NCBI GenBank assembly: GCA_030248195.1
Contig: JASAND010013278.1
Location: 1 to 64,000, forward strand
Direction of reading: 5' to 3'
DNA: 64,000 nucleotides
Source: Trissonchulus latispiculum
Taxonomy: Eukaryota; Nematoda; Enoplea; Enoplida; Ironidae
The notes beneath the pieces were generated by a model. It was not told the DNA's origin. It did not search any database and worked only from the letters and a program-made list of their open reading frames with translations. Both the position numbers and the translations under genes were made by a program. Positions 1 through 11,710 of the stretch are shown piece after piece (within the stretch, counting starts at the first letter, position 1; each line of letters opens with the position of its first letter).

Positions 1-32
1 CATTCCATTATTGCTGCTACTTTTGTCTAACC

Positions 33-1243
33 ACTGCATAATAGAGATGAGGATTTTGGCTCGCGGCTCGGCTCGGCTCGCGAGCCGAGCCGAGCCGAGC
101 CGGCAACAATTTGTCCCGAGCCGAGCCGAGCCGAGCCGGAGAATTGAAACTCCGAGCCGAGCCGAGCCGAGCCGACCCTATCGAAAAATTTTAAGTTCAC
201 TGTAATTACTTCCGAATTTGTACAAACAAAATAGTCAACTAGTTCAATGAATTCTGTTTTCTGTGTTCAACTTTGTCGTCTAATTTTCCGTTTTTCCTTG
301 TCTTTATTCATACTTTCCTTCCACGCCAACCTAGTTTAAACGTTAGGCTGTGCTTGAAGTCAACCTATGTATGGTGTAGTTATAAGGAAACATTTTGACA
401 TAGTTATTTCAACGTGTCATATTTAGTATTATCAAAAATATTACAATTAAAATTTGCATTGTCTTACTACTGTGGCTTTGGGTTTTTGTAGTAATCTACC
501 AGATAGCAGAAAAGGTTGTAAAAGTGCTGATTATATACCAGAAATACTTACTACTAATTTAGAGTTTAAAATTATTCTGCATAATTACAGTTGACTACTA
601 TTATAGCTACGATCGGCAGAGAGCAATTAGAGGATTTGAAATTTTCTGAAATTTAAAAAATAATGTGAAAGAATTCTGAATTTTATTGCTGAGTTCTGAA
701 GCATTTTGCAATTTATCAGATTATGCCTTTCCAAAAGACTGAGGAAAACAAAAAGTTTTCTCGCGATTTTTTCCGCGTTTATCACTGATTGCTTTCCATA
801 TTGTATACATAGAATAAAATAATAAATTTTAAGCAAAACAAGCATGAATGGGCCCCCGCCCACTTTCGTAGAATATACATTTACCAAATATCAATATCAC
901 TAAACCTTATAATCGTAGACTCTGCATCTCGCAGTGTCTCGGTAAAAATGGAATTGTGGTGATTCACACTGGTACACGAAAGCTTGACAGCTGTTTTCAG
1001 GCCTTTTGTCAAAAACAAGGAAGAAAATCCACAATTCGCTGGAATCGGTCAAATTTCAAATTTCAAGCTGGGCGAGCCGAGCCGAGCCGAGCCGGCCCAC
1101 TTTCAATATTCTTCCGAGCCGAGCCGAGCCGAGCCGGGTATGCCCGCGAGCCGAGCCGAGCCGAGCCGACCACATTTTCTCCCGAGCCGAGCCGAGCCGA
1201 GCCGGAAAATCCCGGCTCGTCCTCATCTCTTCTACTGCATAAT
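33..1243. mobile_element. Non-autonomous DNA element with GAGCC subterminal arrays
   Basis: Both ends carry clusters of (GAGCC)n about 20 bp long, separated by short unique spacers: three clusters at 59-175 and four at 1073-1204. The outer ends are inverted: AGAGATGAGGA begins at 43 and its reverse complement ends at 1230. The 10-bp direct repeat ACTGCATAAT flanks the structure at 33-42 and 1234-1243, with three extra bases (TCT) inside the right copy. The roughly 860-bp centre is AT-rich and I see no transposase in it. The short frames through the arrays are repeat artefacts. The long duplication suggests a Mutator-like mobiliser; that assignment is inferred. Confidence 0.75.
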
Positions 1244-1890
1244 TCCATTGTCCGTTGTTTGCTCAGTAATTTCTCTTTGTTTGGTATATTTTCTATTGTG
1301 GTTCTCTATTTTTCTCCTTTTGATCCCTATCGGAGCTAACGTTGCAGCCCCTGCTGTTTGAGCGGCTTTGGTCCGGGTTTATATTTGTTGTAGTCTATAA
1401 GCAGTTGGTTCTTTACGTAGTTGAACAATAATTGTAACGTAAAATGTTAGATAGTTAGTCTGTAGTCGTTTGCTGTAGTAGCTATGTTGTAAATTGTAAT
1501 AGCAGTGTTAGTACGTAGAAGTATGTTAATGTATGTAGGTAGTTGTAGTAATGTATGTATAATGTTGTATAATGTATGAGTAGTTTTACCTGGGTTGGCC
1601 AACCTGGTATGTGTTTGTCTTACTCTTACCTATTTCGTAACAAATATTTTACCTTTACTAGTACCTATTGTAGCTATGGTAATCCCATTTTATCTGTTGG
1701 TATAATTATGTGAACCCGTCCGAGGCCGCCCGGGGCCAAAAGAGGGGGTATTATGTGAAATTAGTTTGACAGAAAGACACAAATGCAAATGAGCTTAGCA
1801 ACCAAACGCTCAATGAATTTTCAGCGACTGTGTAAATCCACAGGCTACTTAGCTAATAATTAAGTCAATTGTTCAGTAGGGGATCATTCT
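1244..1890 (+). mobile_element. 3' part of an LTR retroelement (internal end, polypurine tract, start of 3' LTR)
   Basis: The run CGAGGCCGCCCGGGG followed by AAAAGAGGGGGTA near 1720-1750 matches the sequence just before the 3' LTR of the complete element at 45438-47554. TGTGAAA at 1754 then starts a diverged LTR that fades into other repeats near 1890. The upstream 500 bases also resemble the 3' internal region of that element (a GAGTAGTTTTACC block and the AACCCGTCCGAGG block). No coding sequence is visible. This is a fragment; its 5' LTR is not in the window. Confidence 0.6.
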
Positions 1891-2189
1891 TTAGTGTGGA
1901 GAGTTTTGGGAGTTCGATATAGGTTGGGCAGCGATAATTTTGGGGGATCTCCATTGTGCCAATTCTGGGTGAGGTCTATAATTTGGGTGCTTAGTCAAGG
2001 TATATGATTTATGGTAAAGTTTGTTGGTGTTGCTTAAATTTATTCTGAATCTTGTGAAATTTGTCATTTGTAGAGTTGCCTTGAAATTCCAGTAAACTGT
2101 TTTTAATTTTGGGGTTCGTTTTGGTTGGGGTGGGTTCATAGCCCTCCGGCATCCCACACCACCGGGCTTCCCCCTGTAACTCGGGATCT

Positions 2190-3146
2190 TAGTTTAACAA
2201 TCAAAAAGGAAACAACATTTTCTTATTTCTCTTGGAGTCAAATTCCAAACAACTAAATAAGGAATCAAGGATAGTTTAAATTAAATTAAAAAAAAAATAA
2301 AAAAAAAAAAAAACAGGGGGTAGTTTGGTGGATTAGGGGGGGAAAAAAAAACAAAAGGGGCGTCCGGGCGGCGGGAGGAGGAGAAGAAAGAGGACTACCC
2401 GCACAATAACAGGAAAAGGGGGCACAAAAGGGAACAGAGACAAAGAAAAGGGGAACCAGCAACAAATAGGGCAGAGGACAATAAAAATAAAATTGGGGAG
2501 GGGACTTAGCTAGTGAAGTTAGACCCGGGGGGGGGGAACGGGGCAACCCCGCTAGTTAGGTGGGAAAAGGGAAGGGGGTGGTTAGGAATTAATTTGAAAA
2601 ATAAGCAGAAAGGAAGGGGGATTAGAGTCCGGAAACAGTTAGAAAAGGAGTTAGAAAGGGTTTTCTAAGGGAAAAATCAAAAACTGGAAACTTACAATTT
2701 AGGTGTAGACAGGTGAGGGTGGGGCCCCAATCTCAGATAAACAGCCGCACGGTGACTTGTCAAAACTCCCAACTGACTAAAAGGGTGATGTAATCATTCA
2801 AGGAGAATTTTGATATGCGTTGGGAACGGGAGGGTCTATCTTCGCTAAGCCAACTAAAATTGGAAATACATGCAATGTTAAGTTTACGCTCCGAAATAAG
2901 TAATTTTAAGTAATTTTCAAAAGGTGAGCATAAAGTTAGCACTGCACAGTATTTTAGGGGGGATTTTACATACAAAATAATACATAATTATCGGACTTCC
3001 CAACAATTATAATAATACAATATTTATGGGGAGTTTGGGGAATTTTGGGGGATTTTGGGGGAGTTTTAGGAAAAATAGCGAAAGTGGGAATTAGGAAAGG
3101 ACTTGGAAGGGGGGTGATAACTGGGGACGTTATTACCCACATTACA
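2190..3146 (-). repeat. Purine-rich dispersed repeat, copy 1
   Basis: The stretch is strongly purine-biased on the plus strand, with A and G runs at 2286-2550. It shares blocks in the same order with 61841-62976: the ACTCCCAACTGACTAA block (2767 and 62587), the GGGAG.GTCTATCTT block, the AAGTTAGCACTGCA block and the terminal TTACCCACATTACA. On the minus strand the end reads TGTAATGTGGGTAA, so this may be a decayed LTR running on the minus strand. That reading is tentative, because no partner LTR or primer site was found. Confidence 0.5.
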
Positions 3147-3198
3147 CTTACTTAATTACTATTATTACTATTAAATACTTGCCGGATTTTCTGGAGTA

Positions 3199-3530
3199 TT
3201 GAGGCTTGTTGAGCCAAATCCAAAAAATGTCCCTCGGCCCACATGTCCTCTGTACGATAGCATAAGAAAAAATTTTGGCCGATTCTTCAGTTTTGAGAAA
3301 TCGATGTTCAAAAATGTTTGGTCTGTATTCATCCTGTTAGATGTCAGCAAGTCTGAAAATTTCTGCCACTTTTTTGCTAATTTTGCTAGTTTCGTAAGCT
3401 CATGTAAATCTACAGATAATATGCTTTAAAACGAAGTATAAAGCTCTTTCCAACTCCTAAAATTGCGGAAGTTATAGCGTTTCAAAAAACCACCACAAAA
3501 GCACTGCACAAAAGGATACCACCACCTTAA
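3199..3530 (+). repeat. Right-end fragment of the TTAAGGTG element family
   Basis: This closely matches the last ~330 bases of the complete element at 25440-26456, including the blocks TTGAGAAATCGATGTTCAAA and CACAAAAGCACTGCACAAAA. It ends at the TTAA (3527-3530) that is also the left boundary of the next element. The left half of the copy is missing. Confidence 0.7.
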
Positions 3531-4770
3531 GGGGGGGGGGTCGCCAGGTACCAAATTTTATTGTCACCGATTTCGCTCATTTTTGGGTATTATATACCCC
3601 CATATGTGCCCAAAAACAAGACAAATTTTTAGAGTCCAGGGTCAATCCAGTCTAGAGATATTGCAGTTCAAATCTTTACAATTTAGTATTTACGTTAGTA
3701 TGCCTCGCTGAGGGCTTCGAAGTAGCGTACACATAGGATGACAAGAGACTGTGGCATGACAAATACATCAATTTAAAGCCTTTACCTGTAAGTGTTTATT
3801 ACCGCATAAATTGCAGTGACAAGCCAAGCAGCGAGCGAGACAGGGCGTTTGGACGATTTGGTAAAGCTTATTCCGGCTGTCATTTGCTTCAAACTTTAAC
3901 TCGCTCTAACTTTCCCATACTGCATTGTAGAGACTTGGTGCAAGAAGATAAAATGTTCAGGACATCGAGAGCTTCAATTTGATATAAAATATGGCTATAT
4001 TTGAAAAAGTTGAAAATTTGACATTTTTTGCCCATAGGCCATAGGTGTCCGCCATGCTATCGTAGTATGTCACCAGAGATAAACACGGGCTATTGGCATG
4101 AAACTTTACATACAGGTAGGTTTTATGCCAGCCTATTAGCATGCCAAATTTAATTGAGATACCTTGAGATTTGACTGACTTATGAAGTATCAAACATGAA
4201 ATTATCGAAAAATGACGATTTTTGAAGAAAAATGAAATTTCTGCTACCAAAACTGTGAGCTACTGAAAAGCCCTAATAGGGATTGATTATATGCAAAATA
4301 AAGCTCTAGCAATATACTGTGCTAATATCCAAACGCGAAGTTTCTACACCAAAGGGTTAGTTCAGGACAGGACAAAACGTTCAATGACCTACACATTTGC
4401 AGAGCGATTTTGAGCAAAAACCGCTTTTCCCGAACTTTGAAAATTCGTATAAAATCAGCGGCCCTACAGGAAATAACGTCGTATAGATATTAGCACTCTA
4501 CCTAGTCCAAATTAGGTTTTACAGCGAGTGGTAGCCGATTTGCTCTTACACAGCGCTCAAACTTTTGGTAGCAGAAAAATTTTCCTAACTTTTTCATTTT
4601 CCTATGTTTAACACATGTCGGGGTCACCTTTGGAGGGCTACTGTGAATGATAGGAAAAGTTTTGCAACAAACGCACTTGTCTTGTTTTGGGGACCCATGA
4701 GGACTACAAAATATGTGAAAATGAGAAAAATCGGAGATGGTCGAAAAATCGCGACCCCCCCCCCCCTTAA
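3527..4770. mobile_element. TTAA-flanked element with poly-G termini
   Basis: The element begins TTAA followed by a G run and TCGC, and ends GCGA then a C run and TTAA, so about 18 bp at each end are inverted, with weaker matching beyond. TTAA at both borders is the hallmark target duplication of piggyBac-type elements. No transposase is visible; the short frames inside do not resemble a known family. A partial, inverted copy of the left 400 bases lies at 28985-29398. Confidence 0.65.
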
Positions 4771-4774
4771 CACA

Positions 4775-5165
4775 ATTAAGGATTGGTAGCTGCCAAATAG
4801 GAAAGGTATATTTAGATACGGTTAATTAGCGCAAGTTAGCTGCAAGGTTATTAGGCTTAAGTCAACCTCGATAGGGAAAACGATCGCTTTCTAGATAGGT
4901 TTGGTATCTTTGTTTAAAATCTCTACGAGGTTATATATACTGACAGGACACTTTGTAGTTTACGTTAGCTTGGATAAGCTATGGTATTGTAGGTTTAAAA
5001 CTGTGTTTTTCAGATACATATACCTAGGTATATTCTTGAATGCTTCAAAACACGTCAGTTTGGATTATTCGTTGTCAAGGTACATAATAATTGAGGTTGT
5101 GACCAGCGTCCTGATGATAATGGCAATAAGCGGTGGATGACAACCATCACAGCCATTTAATTCCG
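4775..5165 (+). repeat. Dispersed repeat also found inverted at 58195-58575
   Basis: Blocks such as GGATTGGTAGCTGCCAAATA, AGGGAAAACGAT and CTTGGATAAG...TGGTATTGTAGGTTT recur on the opposite strand at 58195-58575. The copies are diverged by many substitutions, so the repeat is old. The short open frame here is not preserved in the other copy. Confidence 0.6.
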
Positions 5166-5876
5166 GTCTATTTGTTAGCTTAATATAAGCTAAAGCTGTA
5201 AGCTTAAGATGTAAGCTTATCCTGAGCTAACAAAATGCTGTTTCGAAAAAATCTGATTTCGGATTCGTGCTCAGCGCCCCAGAAAACACACGTTAACAAG
5301 GTTTCATCAAATTCGTGGACAAAAAAGGTTGCTTGGTCTCCTTGATCCTCCCTTATCACATTAGAATTTCATTCTTTTAAAATTTTTTAGAATTTTAAAG
5401 CTTTTATTTCTTGAATTCATCAGCCTCAAGTATGCACTCATATAAAATTTTGAAGCTATTGGTCAAAACAATTAAATTGCGAATGGAATTGCCCATTAAG
5501 TGACCCTATAATTCGAATAAAATTGAAATTAATTATGGGTAACAGTAGTATAGTATACCCATTTCATGCCTCAATCATTGGATTGAGACTGCCCTCTTGG
5601 GGTCCTGATTTACCTGGCTTTCATGTATTAGTGATTTAGTGACTCCACCCCTCTGCGATTTTACCGGCTTGCCGGAAGTGCTTGGGAACCTTCTGAGCTT
5701 TCGCCCAGGCCGCATTAGTGGTTTTTTTGGGTTTCTCATTTTTTCTGTTTTTTGTCGTTTTGTATTTTTATATGTTTTTGGTCTTTACGTATGCTTCTTC
5801 TTCTTCTTGTATTGCCTTATTCTCAGGTCTTATTATACAAACGCATTTCAGCTAGTACATATCTAAGCTAGTTGGT
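5166..5876. other. No gene recognised
   Basis: AT-rich sequence. A T-rich open frame at 5639-5866 has low-complexity, membrane-like content and no homologue that I recognise. I support no feature here. Confidence 0.5.
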
Positions 5877-6528
5877 TTATTTAAGTAAAGGTCTCGTAGT
5901 AACACCATCACTCTGCACCTCGCGTTTAGGGTAAAGATAACTTAGAGCGTTTTTAATTTGATGGTACATCATCAAGTCGTTATTTACATTACTAAGGCCC
6001 CTATTTTCCCCCGACTTAGTGCAACCAGTTCTTAGAACCTCTTTAAAATCTTCCATAGTGAAGGAATTGAGGCTTTTACTGACACCCTTATGACTCACTT
6101 TTTTAGTTTACTTTATTAGTTTTACCCCATGCGAAATACGTTTTACTACAGAGAGCTATTATACCGTCCCCGATCCATTCCTCCTTGAACAAACCGGGTA
6201 TTCTTTTTTGGGATGGGTCTAATACAAAGAAGTCTTTTAGTGCAATTTTCCAGTTTTCTTTGTTTCCGGGTGGGACGCAGTCATTTAAATCAGTAGAGGA
6301 GCAAGCGAAGTATAAGGAATCGGTATCCATCTGACAAAGTTGAAATGATCCAGGTCGTAAGTTTGGTTTTAGGCAATCATAGGAGATCTGTAGCATCCGG
6401 AGCTTGGCGTATTGATAGACAAAGAACCCTACTAGTTCCGGAAGTCTATAGACAATTTTTGACTTAGCCGACTGAACTTCACATACCCCAATTCCCAGAT
6501 CGTCTAACCTAATGTATGTACAATACAT
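5877..6528 (-). pseudogene. C-terminal fragment of a family B DNA polymerase (mobile-element or virus-like type), frameshifted
   Basis: The upstream frame (6528 to 6103) contains GFFVYQYAKLRM followed by the catalytic palm motif C, QMDTDSLYF, and then a PGLFKEEW...SKTYF block. These are typical of the protein-primed type B polymerases carried by Polinton/Maverick-like elements, adintovirus-like elements and linear plasmids. The next block, SHKGVSKSLN..F, continues in another frame from 6098, so a single-base frame change at about 6099-6103 breaks the gene. The exonuclease domain and most of the polymerase domain are absent upstream, and no integrase, capsid or terminal repeat is recognisable nearby. 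This is a decayed remnant. The family assignment rests on motifs remembered from this polymerase group; which element it came from is unresolved. Confidence 0.75.
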
Positions 6529-8399
6529 GTATACAGTACCCAGTCCGGCGCATGCAATGTTTTTTGTATTTTTTAATAATTTATGACTTAGTTTTGATTT
6601 ATATTTTGTTCATTTTTTGTTCAAATCATGTTCATTGTATTCAACTCCACTAAATCGCCGACCATTTTACTTGATTTTTGATGAATTTGTACTAACTAAA
6701 CTTCTGACATAATTGTCAACTTGAAGGGTTTATATACTCTTGGTGCAGCATCAGGCAATCCGGTTTCATAAATATTTTATATGGTGATTTTCAACGGTCC
6801 ATAACTTTCTCATCCCTGATCTGATTTCAATGAAATAGATGCCGTTCGATTCCGCTCCTCGAGCTCTACAAGTCTAGACCCAACGCACTTAGTTTCAGCT
6901 AAATATGGATTTTTATAATTTTTGGTGCAGCATCAACAAATCAGGTTTCATAAAATTTTCATAAGGAGTAATCTTTGACCGCTTATGGCCTTCTAACCTC
7001 TTATTCGATTCTTATTAAATAACTTATTTGCTTAGCTACCTAACTTCTCTACCTGCCTACGCTATTTGACCTATCCACCTACCTAAACCAGTTTTAATTC
7101 GATGTGTTTATGTGTTTCTATGTATTTTTATGTGTTTTACATTGTTTATATTATATGTTTATCTGTTTTATGTTTGTGCATTCTATATTTTATGCACACA
7201 TTTTCAATCAGATATACAATTAGCCCTGAAGAGGATGTTGGGATAAGGGGAGCAGAGATGGAGGCGAAGTATGGTTCCCAGGGTTTGAGCAAGGCTGTCG
7301 ATAAGTGGAATTTGTTTCTGGTCAACCATCCGAAGATCTACCAAATCGGGTCCTTCTAAAACTCCCAAAAATGGTAATTCAAAAGTTCCTTTAAATTTAA
7401 AAGTAGCTGATCTTCCATCCTCGATAGCTGTTTCCGAGGTGAAGTAACTTGGCGCACCGTAGTCCCAAATTTCCACCTTCCCAAACTTCCACCTCATTAC
7501 TTTGAACACTGAACCAACACCACCAATACATGCTTTCAAGAAAGCTTTTAAAACCGATCGCTCACGACAAAGGAACAAGTCAAACTGACACTTCCCCAGA
7601 AATTTCACCGTTTATATAGACTTTTGAGTTAGCTAGTAGTTGGTTGGCTTATAACTTACATTTACCGTTTGTACAAATTGGTATTATTAAGTGTTTAATC
7701 TTTCTTAACTTTTCATTCAACCCACCAAAGTTCACCTTTACACCAATCTTACTCCGAGCATACTTTTTTAATATTTTACAGAATTTTGTCTTAACTTTCC
7801 ATGCCGGGCCTTAACTTAATTCAAGTAATCGTGGTATCTTTTTGTACCATTTTAGGGTGTCTTCCTAGTCTAGGTTTTCGTAGTAGAATTGTATAGTCGG
7901 TAAGTAGGGTTTTTCTGAGAATATTTGGGTAAGTAGTTAGATATTTTTAAGCATGTACTTCTCAGCACATTTGAGGTAATTCTTCTATATTTGAGACTTT
8001 GCTCTTCATTGGCGGTTTAACTCCGTTCGGTAAGGTTCACTTAGGTAATTTTGGCGAGGTTAGTTAGGTCGAGTGGAACTACATCTCCTCCAGGTTCGAC
8101 GTTCTCCTTGTGCACAGTATCCCACTCGTAAGTTTTGGTCAGTTCGTACACTACCAACCTTACACTTGTACTGATTTTTGTTGTATTTTGCAGCAATTGT
8201 GTATTTAGTGTTTGATTTTGAATACTGGAGTTGCAACATACATACATGACTAACACGACCAATTTGAAGACGTATTCAAGCTGGCTCTACATGATTGAGC
8301 TATGTTGCCTTTTTAATTTCACGAGCGATAACACGGTGATGAGAAGAAGATGAGTCTCAGAAGCATTCTTAGCTGCAAAAATCAAATTAGCTGATTTTC
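6529..8399. other. No supported gene; one unrecognised minus-strand frame
   Basis: A block beginning TTGGTGCAGCATCA and ending GGTTTCATAAA occurs twice about 185 bp apart (near 6738 and 6923), an old tandem duplication. A minus-strand open frame at 7204-7608 (134 codons, balanced composition) matches no family I know. It could be a remnant belonging with the polymerase fragment or chance. The rest is AT-rich with no recognisable content. Confidence 0.4.
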
Positions 8400-8831
8400 A
8401 GCAGTAACAGTGTCGCGGAATTTCCAACTATTCTCAAATTTCACGGCTCCTAACTTTTAGGCGCATCGGGAACCTTTCAATATTTGATTATAAAATGAAG
8501 AGCAATTAACTCTATCGATTTGGTGGTCTCTACCACTGATAACGGATCCGAGGTAGGCGAACTCACTAACAACTTTGATATCTTCCTGATTGATCGACAG
8601 AGTGGGTTGGTCGGGCAGATGGAAATAAATTGCCTTGGTTTTGGAAGGTTTTATTCGAAGACCAAACATGCCCGCAATAGAGGCAATACGGTCGAGCCGA
8701 CTTTGGCAAGATGCAGTGTCTGGTTGCTTGATGGCGATGTCTTCCGCGTAATCTAGATCGGCAATGGTATCGCTGCAGCTACACTGTACACCGTCAGTGT
8801 TTTCAACCGCCGTTTCAACGTTTTCAATCAT
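8400..8831 (-). pseudogene. LINE reverse-transcriptase fragment (palm and thumb) with 3' tail
   Basis: The minus-strand frame 8831-8457 contains IADLDYAEDIAI, corresponding to the (L/F)ADDxxx palm motif of non-LTR reverse transcriptases, then GLRIKPSKTKAIYF and FAYLGSVIS, the usual thumb region. The YADD-type catalytic box reads YAED, so one catalytic aspartate is replaced. The fragment is 5'-truncated and lacks the endonuclease and the first RT blocks. The 130 bases at 8400-8530 recur at 12640-12790, which suggests they are the element's 3' tail. Confidence 0.8.
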
Positions 8832-9345
8832 TTTAAGCTGGTAATACTGTACTTGTGATTAAAAAGGCGCAGTCCAAGACAATGTAACTGAGAATTAATA
8901 TTGCTTGAATGTGTGAAATAAGTAAATCGTATTGACTTAGTATTGACTTAGACGTGCGGTTCTCTGCCGAATAGCTGTAAGCACAAAGCAGGACTAAACT
9001 TGAAGCATTGAATTTCACTGCCTCCCTCTGACACACACATTCTTAGGTACAGTTCATTGTACCTACTGCACCTATTTGCCGGAGCTACATCTCTCAGTGC
9101 TCGTGGTGCTTGGATTCTGAAAGTAGCGCTGATTGTGGGACTCTGAGCTGTACTGTGAATGACTGCCCTGGCTGACTGACTGACAGTTGAGTAGGTCCAC
9201 AATCGTTACAGTAATCTCGGTGGGTCTGCCCATGTGCAGTGTTGCTTCTGTGGCGAAATTAAACCATTTAGATTTATTAAAATATTCCATGCTAAAATAG
9301 AAAACGCAAGCCAGTCCGCTTGCTCCGTGAAAATTATATATGCAT
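8832..9345. other. No gene recognised
   Basis: Unique-looking sequence between the LINE fragment and the TTAA element. Overlapping minus-strand frames at 8833-9413 have no recognisable domain. Confidence 0.4.
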
Positions 9346-10359
9346 TTAAGGTGCTGGTATCCTTTTGTGCAGTGCTTTTGTGGGTATATTTTGAAACGCT
9401 CTAACTTTCGCAATTTTGCGAGTTGGAAAGAGCTTTATACATCATCTTAAAGCTTATAATATGTAGATTCTCATAAGAGTACGAAACTAGCAAAATTGGC
9501 AAAAAATTGTAAAAATTGTCTGACATATTAACATCTTACATGCAGAATACAGACCAGAAATTTTTGAACATCGATTTATCAAAACTGTGGAATCGGCCGA
9601 AATTTTTTCTTGTGCTGTCCTATAAAGGACATGTGGGCCGAGGGACTTTTTTTGGATTTGGCTCAGCAGGTCTTAACGGTCAAGCAAATCCACTAAATGT
9701 GCGGTGACACGAAATTTCGCAACTTTGCATTGAGTTTTTTCGCAACTGGAGATGTTTTAGCTCAAACCAAGAAAAATGTCCCTCCGCAATAGTGCGAATT
9801 CTCATCCTGCCAAAAATCACGCGAATAGATTGGGTAGTTCTTGAGAAATCGATGTTCAAAACAAAATAATCGCAGTTTTGCCAAAATCGTTTTTCTGCCA
9901 AATCTCTAGCTTAGAGCAACAAACTCCGGCTAATAGGCATTGATAAAATGTGCAATGAGACTGTGTATCGATCGAGTATAAATAAACCAAAATTGTCCAT
10001 ATGATTTGGCAGTAATTTTGAAAAAACTGATTTTCTCGAAAACGGCCATTTTTGGACCCCAAAAATCGTTTTTTGCTTATACTGACTTAACCACTAGAGA
10101 TAGCTCAAAAGTTGTAAAAGCAAAAATGCTCATTTCTGTGCCCTCTATCCAGCCATGCCAACCAATCCGGTGTCTCGACTATGTACTGAGAGAATAATGG
10201 CTAAAACCAAAAATTTCTTATCTTTGCACCTAAAAATGCGGGACTGGTCCCAGAATGTTAAAGAGCACCGAAATAGTATATTTTAAAAGTTTCATCCACT
10301 TTTATAAAGAATTAAAGCCTATAGGATCAAATTTACACAAAGCGATACCAGCACCTTAA
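9346..10359. mobile_element. TTAA-flanked element, TTAAGGTGCTGGTATC family
   Basis: The element starts TTAAGGTGCTGGTATC at 9346 and ends with the reverse complement GATACCAGCACCTTAA at 10359. It is 1,014 bp and non-coding. It is related to the copy at 25440-26456 and, in its left part, inverted relative to the fragment at 3199-3530. The TTAA borders suggest piggyBac-type mobilisation; that is inference from the target site only. Confidence 0.75.
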
Positions 10360-10631
10360 CAGCAAATTGTACTAAGACCATTTCCAAGTTGTTGCTCATG
10401 TTCTTTATTACATGCTCAAGATAAATTGAATCACTCACAAAAAGCAATAGAGCAAAACATTTAACAGAATTAGCGAAGTTTGTTGTTTCGGTCCGTTGAG
10501 GTGTGGAATTCATGTTCACGCGACGGTTGAGGCACATTGGCCTTCATAACAGTCGCGTGGAATGACTTCTGGCCAATAGGGTTCTCTGGCCCCAATCTTA
10601 CGCGATCTCTTTTGATTTTAGACCATCTATC

Positions 10632-11710
10632 ATGGCGCCTATCATCGCATTTTGTGGGAAAAATGACTTTCTATCAAATAAATCTCCAGGATCGGAAGAC
10701 TCAGTTTCATTCTTCGGAAGCCCCTTATCAGTTTGGAAAAGCTTGGATTGCGGAAGACAGTGACTTGGCTGAGCGTATTGCTCTCACCGAATGCGGATTT
10801 GAAGCAAAAAGACTCTCCAAACAGATCAAGGTCAGGGGAAAACTTTGGGATCAGTGCAAACTCATTATTACTGAGGGAATAGTCTTCTCGAAGTTTTTTC
10901 AAAATCCAGATTTGAAACAAAAGCTTTTGGAAACGCAGTCCCGCATTCTTGTTGAAGCCGCCTCTGACAACATACCTCCTCACCGAAGAGACCTTTTCTA
11001 CTGGGCTGGCCCTCACCAAACGCGAGCTTTCACTAAACAATGAGTGTTATTTCCCTGGTAAACTTTCATGTGTAATTTATTGATGGATATTCGAAACTCC
11101 CTCCGAGAAGACAATTCCCAAAGCTTCTAGTAATAACTGACTCCCAGGGATACCGCGTACCCAACATCGACAATAATGAATTGCAAGTCGTACCTGTCAG
11201 TGGAGCCCGTATTCAGGATTTAATTTAGATCGCTTCGCTACCTTGGCGACTCACAAAGGGCATCAAGGTTGTGTTATTTTGGGTGGTACGAATAACATTG
11301 CTGCTGACCCATGGATTCCCACCCATTTTAAAGATGGTGCTCTTCTACCCAGGCTTGTGAAGTCTATTATGCGTCAGTACCGAGGACTTAAGTACTTTTG
11401 GGAGCAAAACCCTTAGGCAAAGCTATGGTTTGGCGAAATTCCTCCACGTTTCGATCAGCCGCATGATCTGCCATCGAAATCCAGCAAATTCCAACTGACG
11501 GTCATACGAGCAAACAAGGAACATAAAACCATCGTATGTTCTTTGAAGGAAGGCGGCCATAACGTTGATGTTGTCCCTTTGTACTCAGACTTTGACGATC
11601 CTAGGTATTTTGCAGAAAGGAAGGGTATAGGCAGTCCTGTGGACCTCCATCTGAGTCCGCTTAGTGGACGAAGATTGCTGGATAAACTTAAGGACCTGAG
11701 ATCTGGATAA
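10632..11710 (+). pseudogene. NADAR-domain plus SGNH-hydrolase gene, broken
   Basis: The first domain is NADAR (YbiA-like, DUF1768), a family linked to ADP-ribose and riboflavin-intermediate N-glycoside hydrolysis. It shows IIAFCGKNDFLSN near the candidate start at 10632, then, in a shifted frame, FHSSEAPYQFGKAW, EAKRLSKQIK, KFFQNPDLKQKLLET and LVEAASDN. A C-terminal block (FSTGLALTKREL, then LLMDIRN) lies in other frames. The second domain resembles an SGNH/GDSL hydrolase: VITDSQGYRV (nucleophile block), VPVSGARIQDL, VILGGTNNIAAD, an in-frame TAG at NP*AKLWFGEI, then DLHLSPLSGRRLLDKL. At least three frame changes and one nonsense codon make it a pseudogene. No intron is needed to join the parts, which suggests an intronless or retro-copied source. 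Biochemical roles come from the families; nothing here shows activity. Confidence 0.75.

Noticed and set aside
33..1240. CRISPR-like reading of the spaced GAGCC clusters
   Set aside because: The context is a eukaryotic genome, the clusters are inverted at the two ends of one element, and spacers are few and irregular. No cas genes.
11..1361. Overlapping SRAEPSRAEPSR-type frames
   Set aside because: Products of GAGCC arrays in several frames and both strands.
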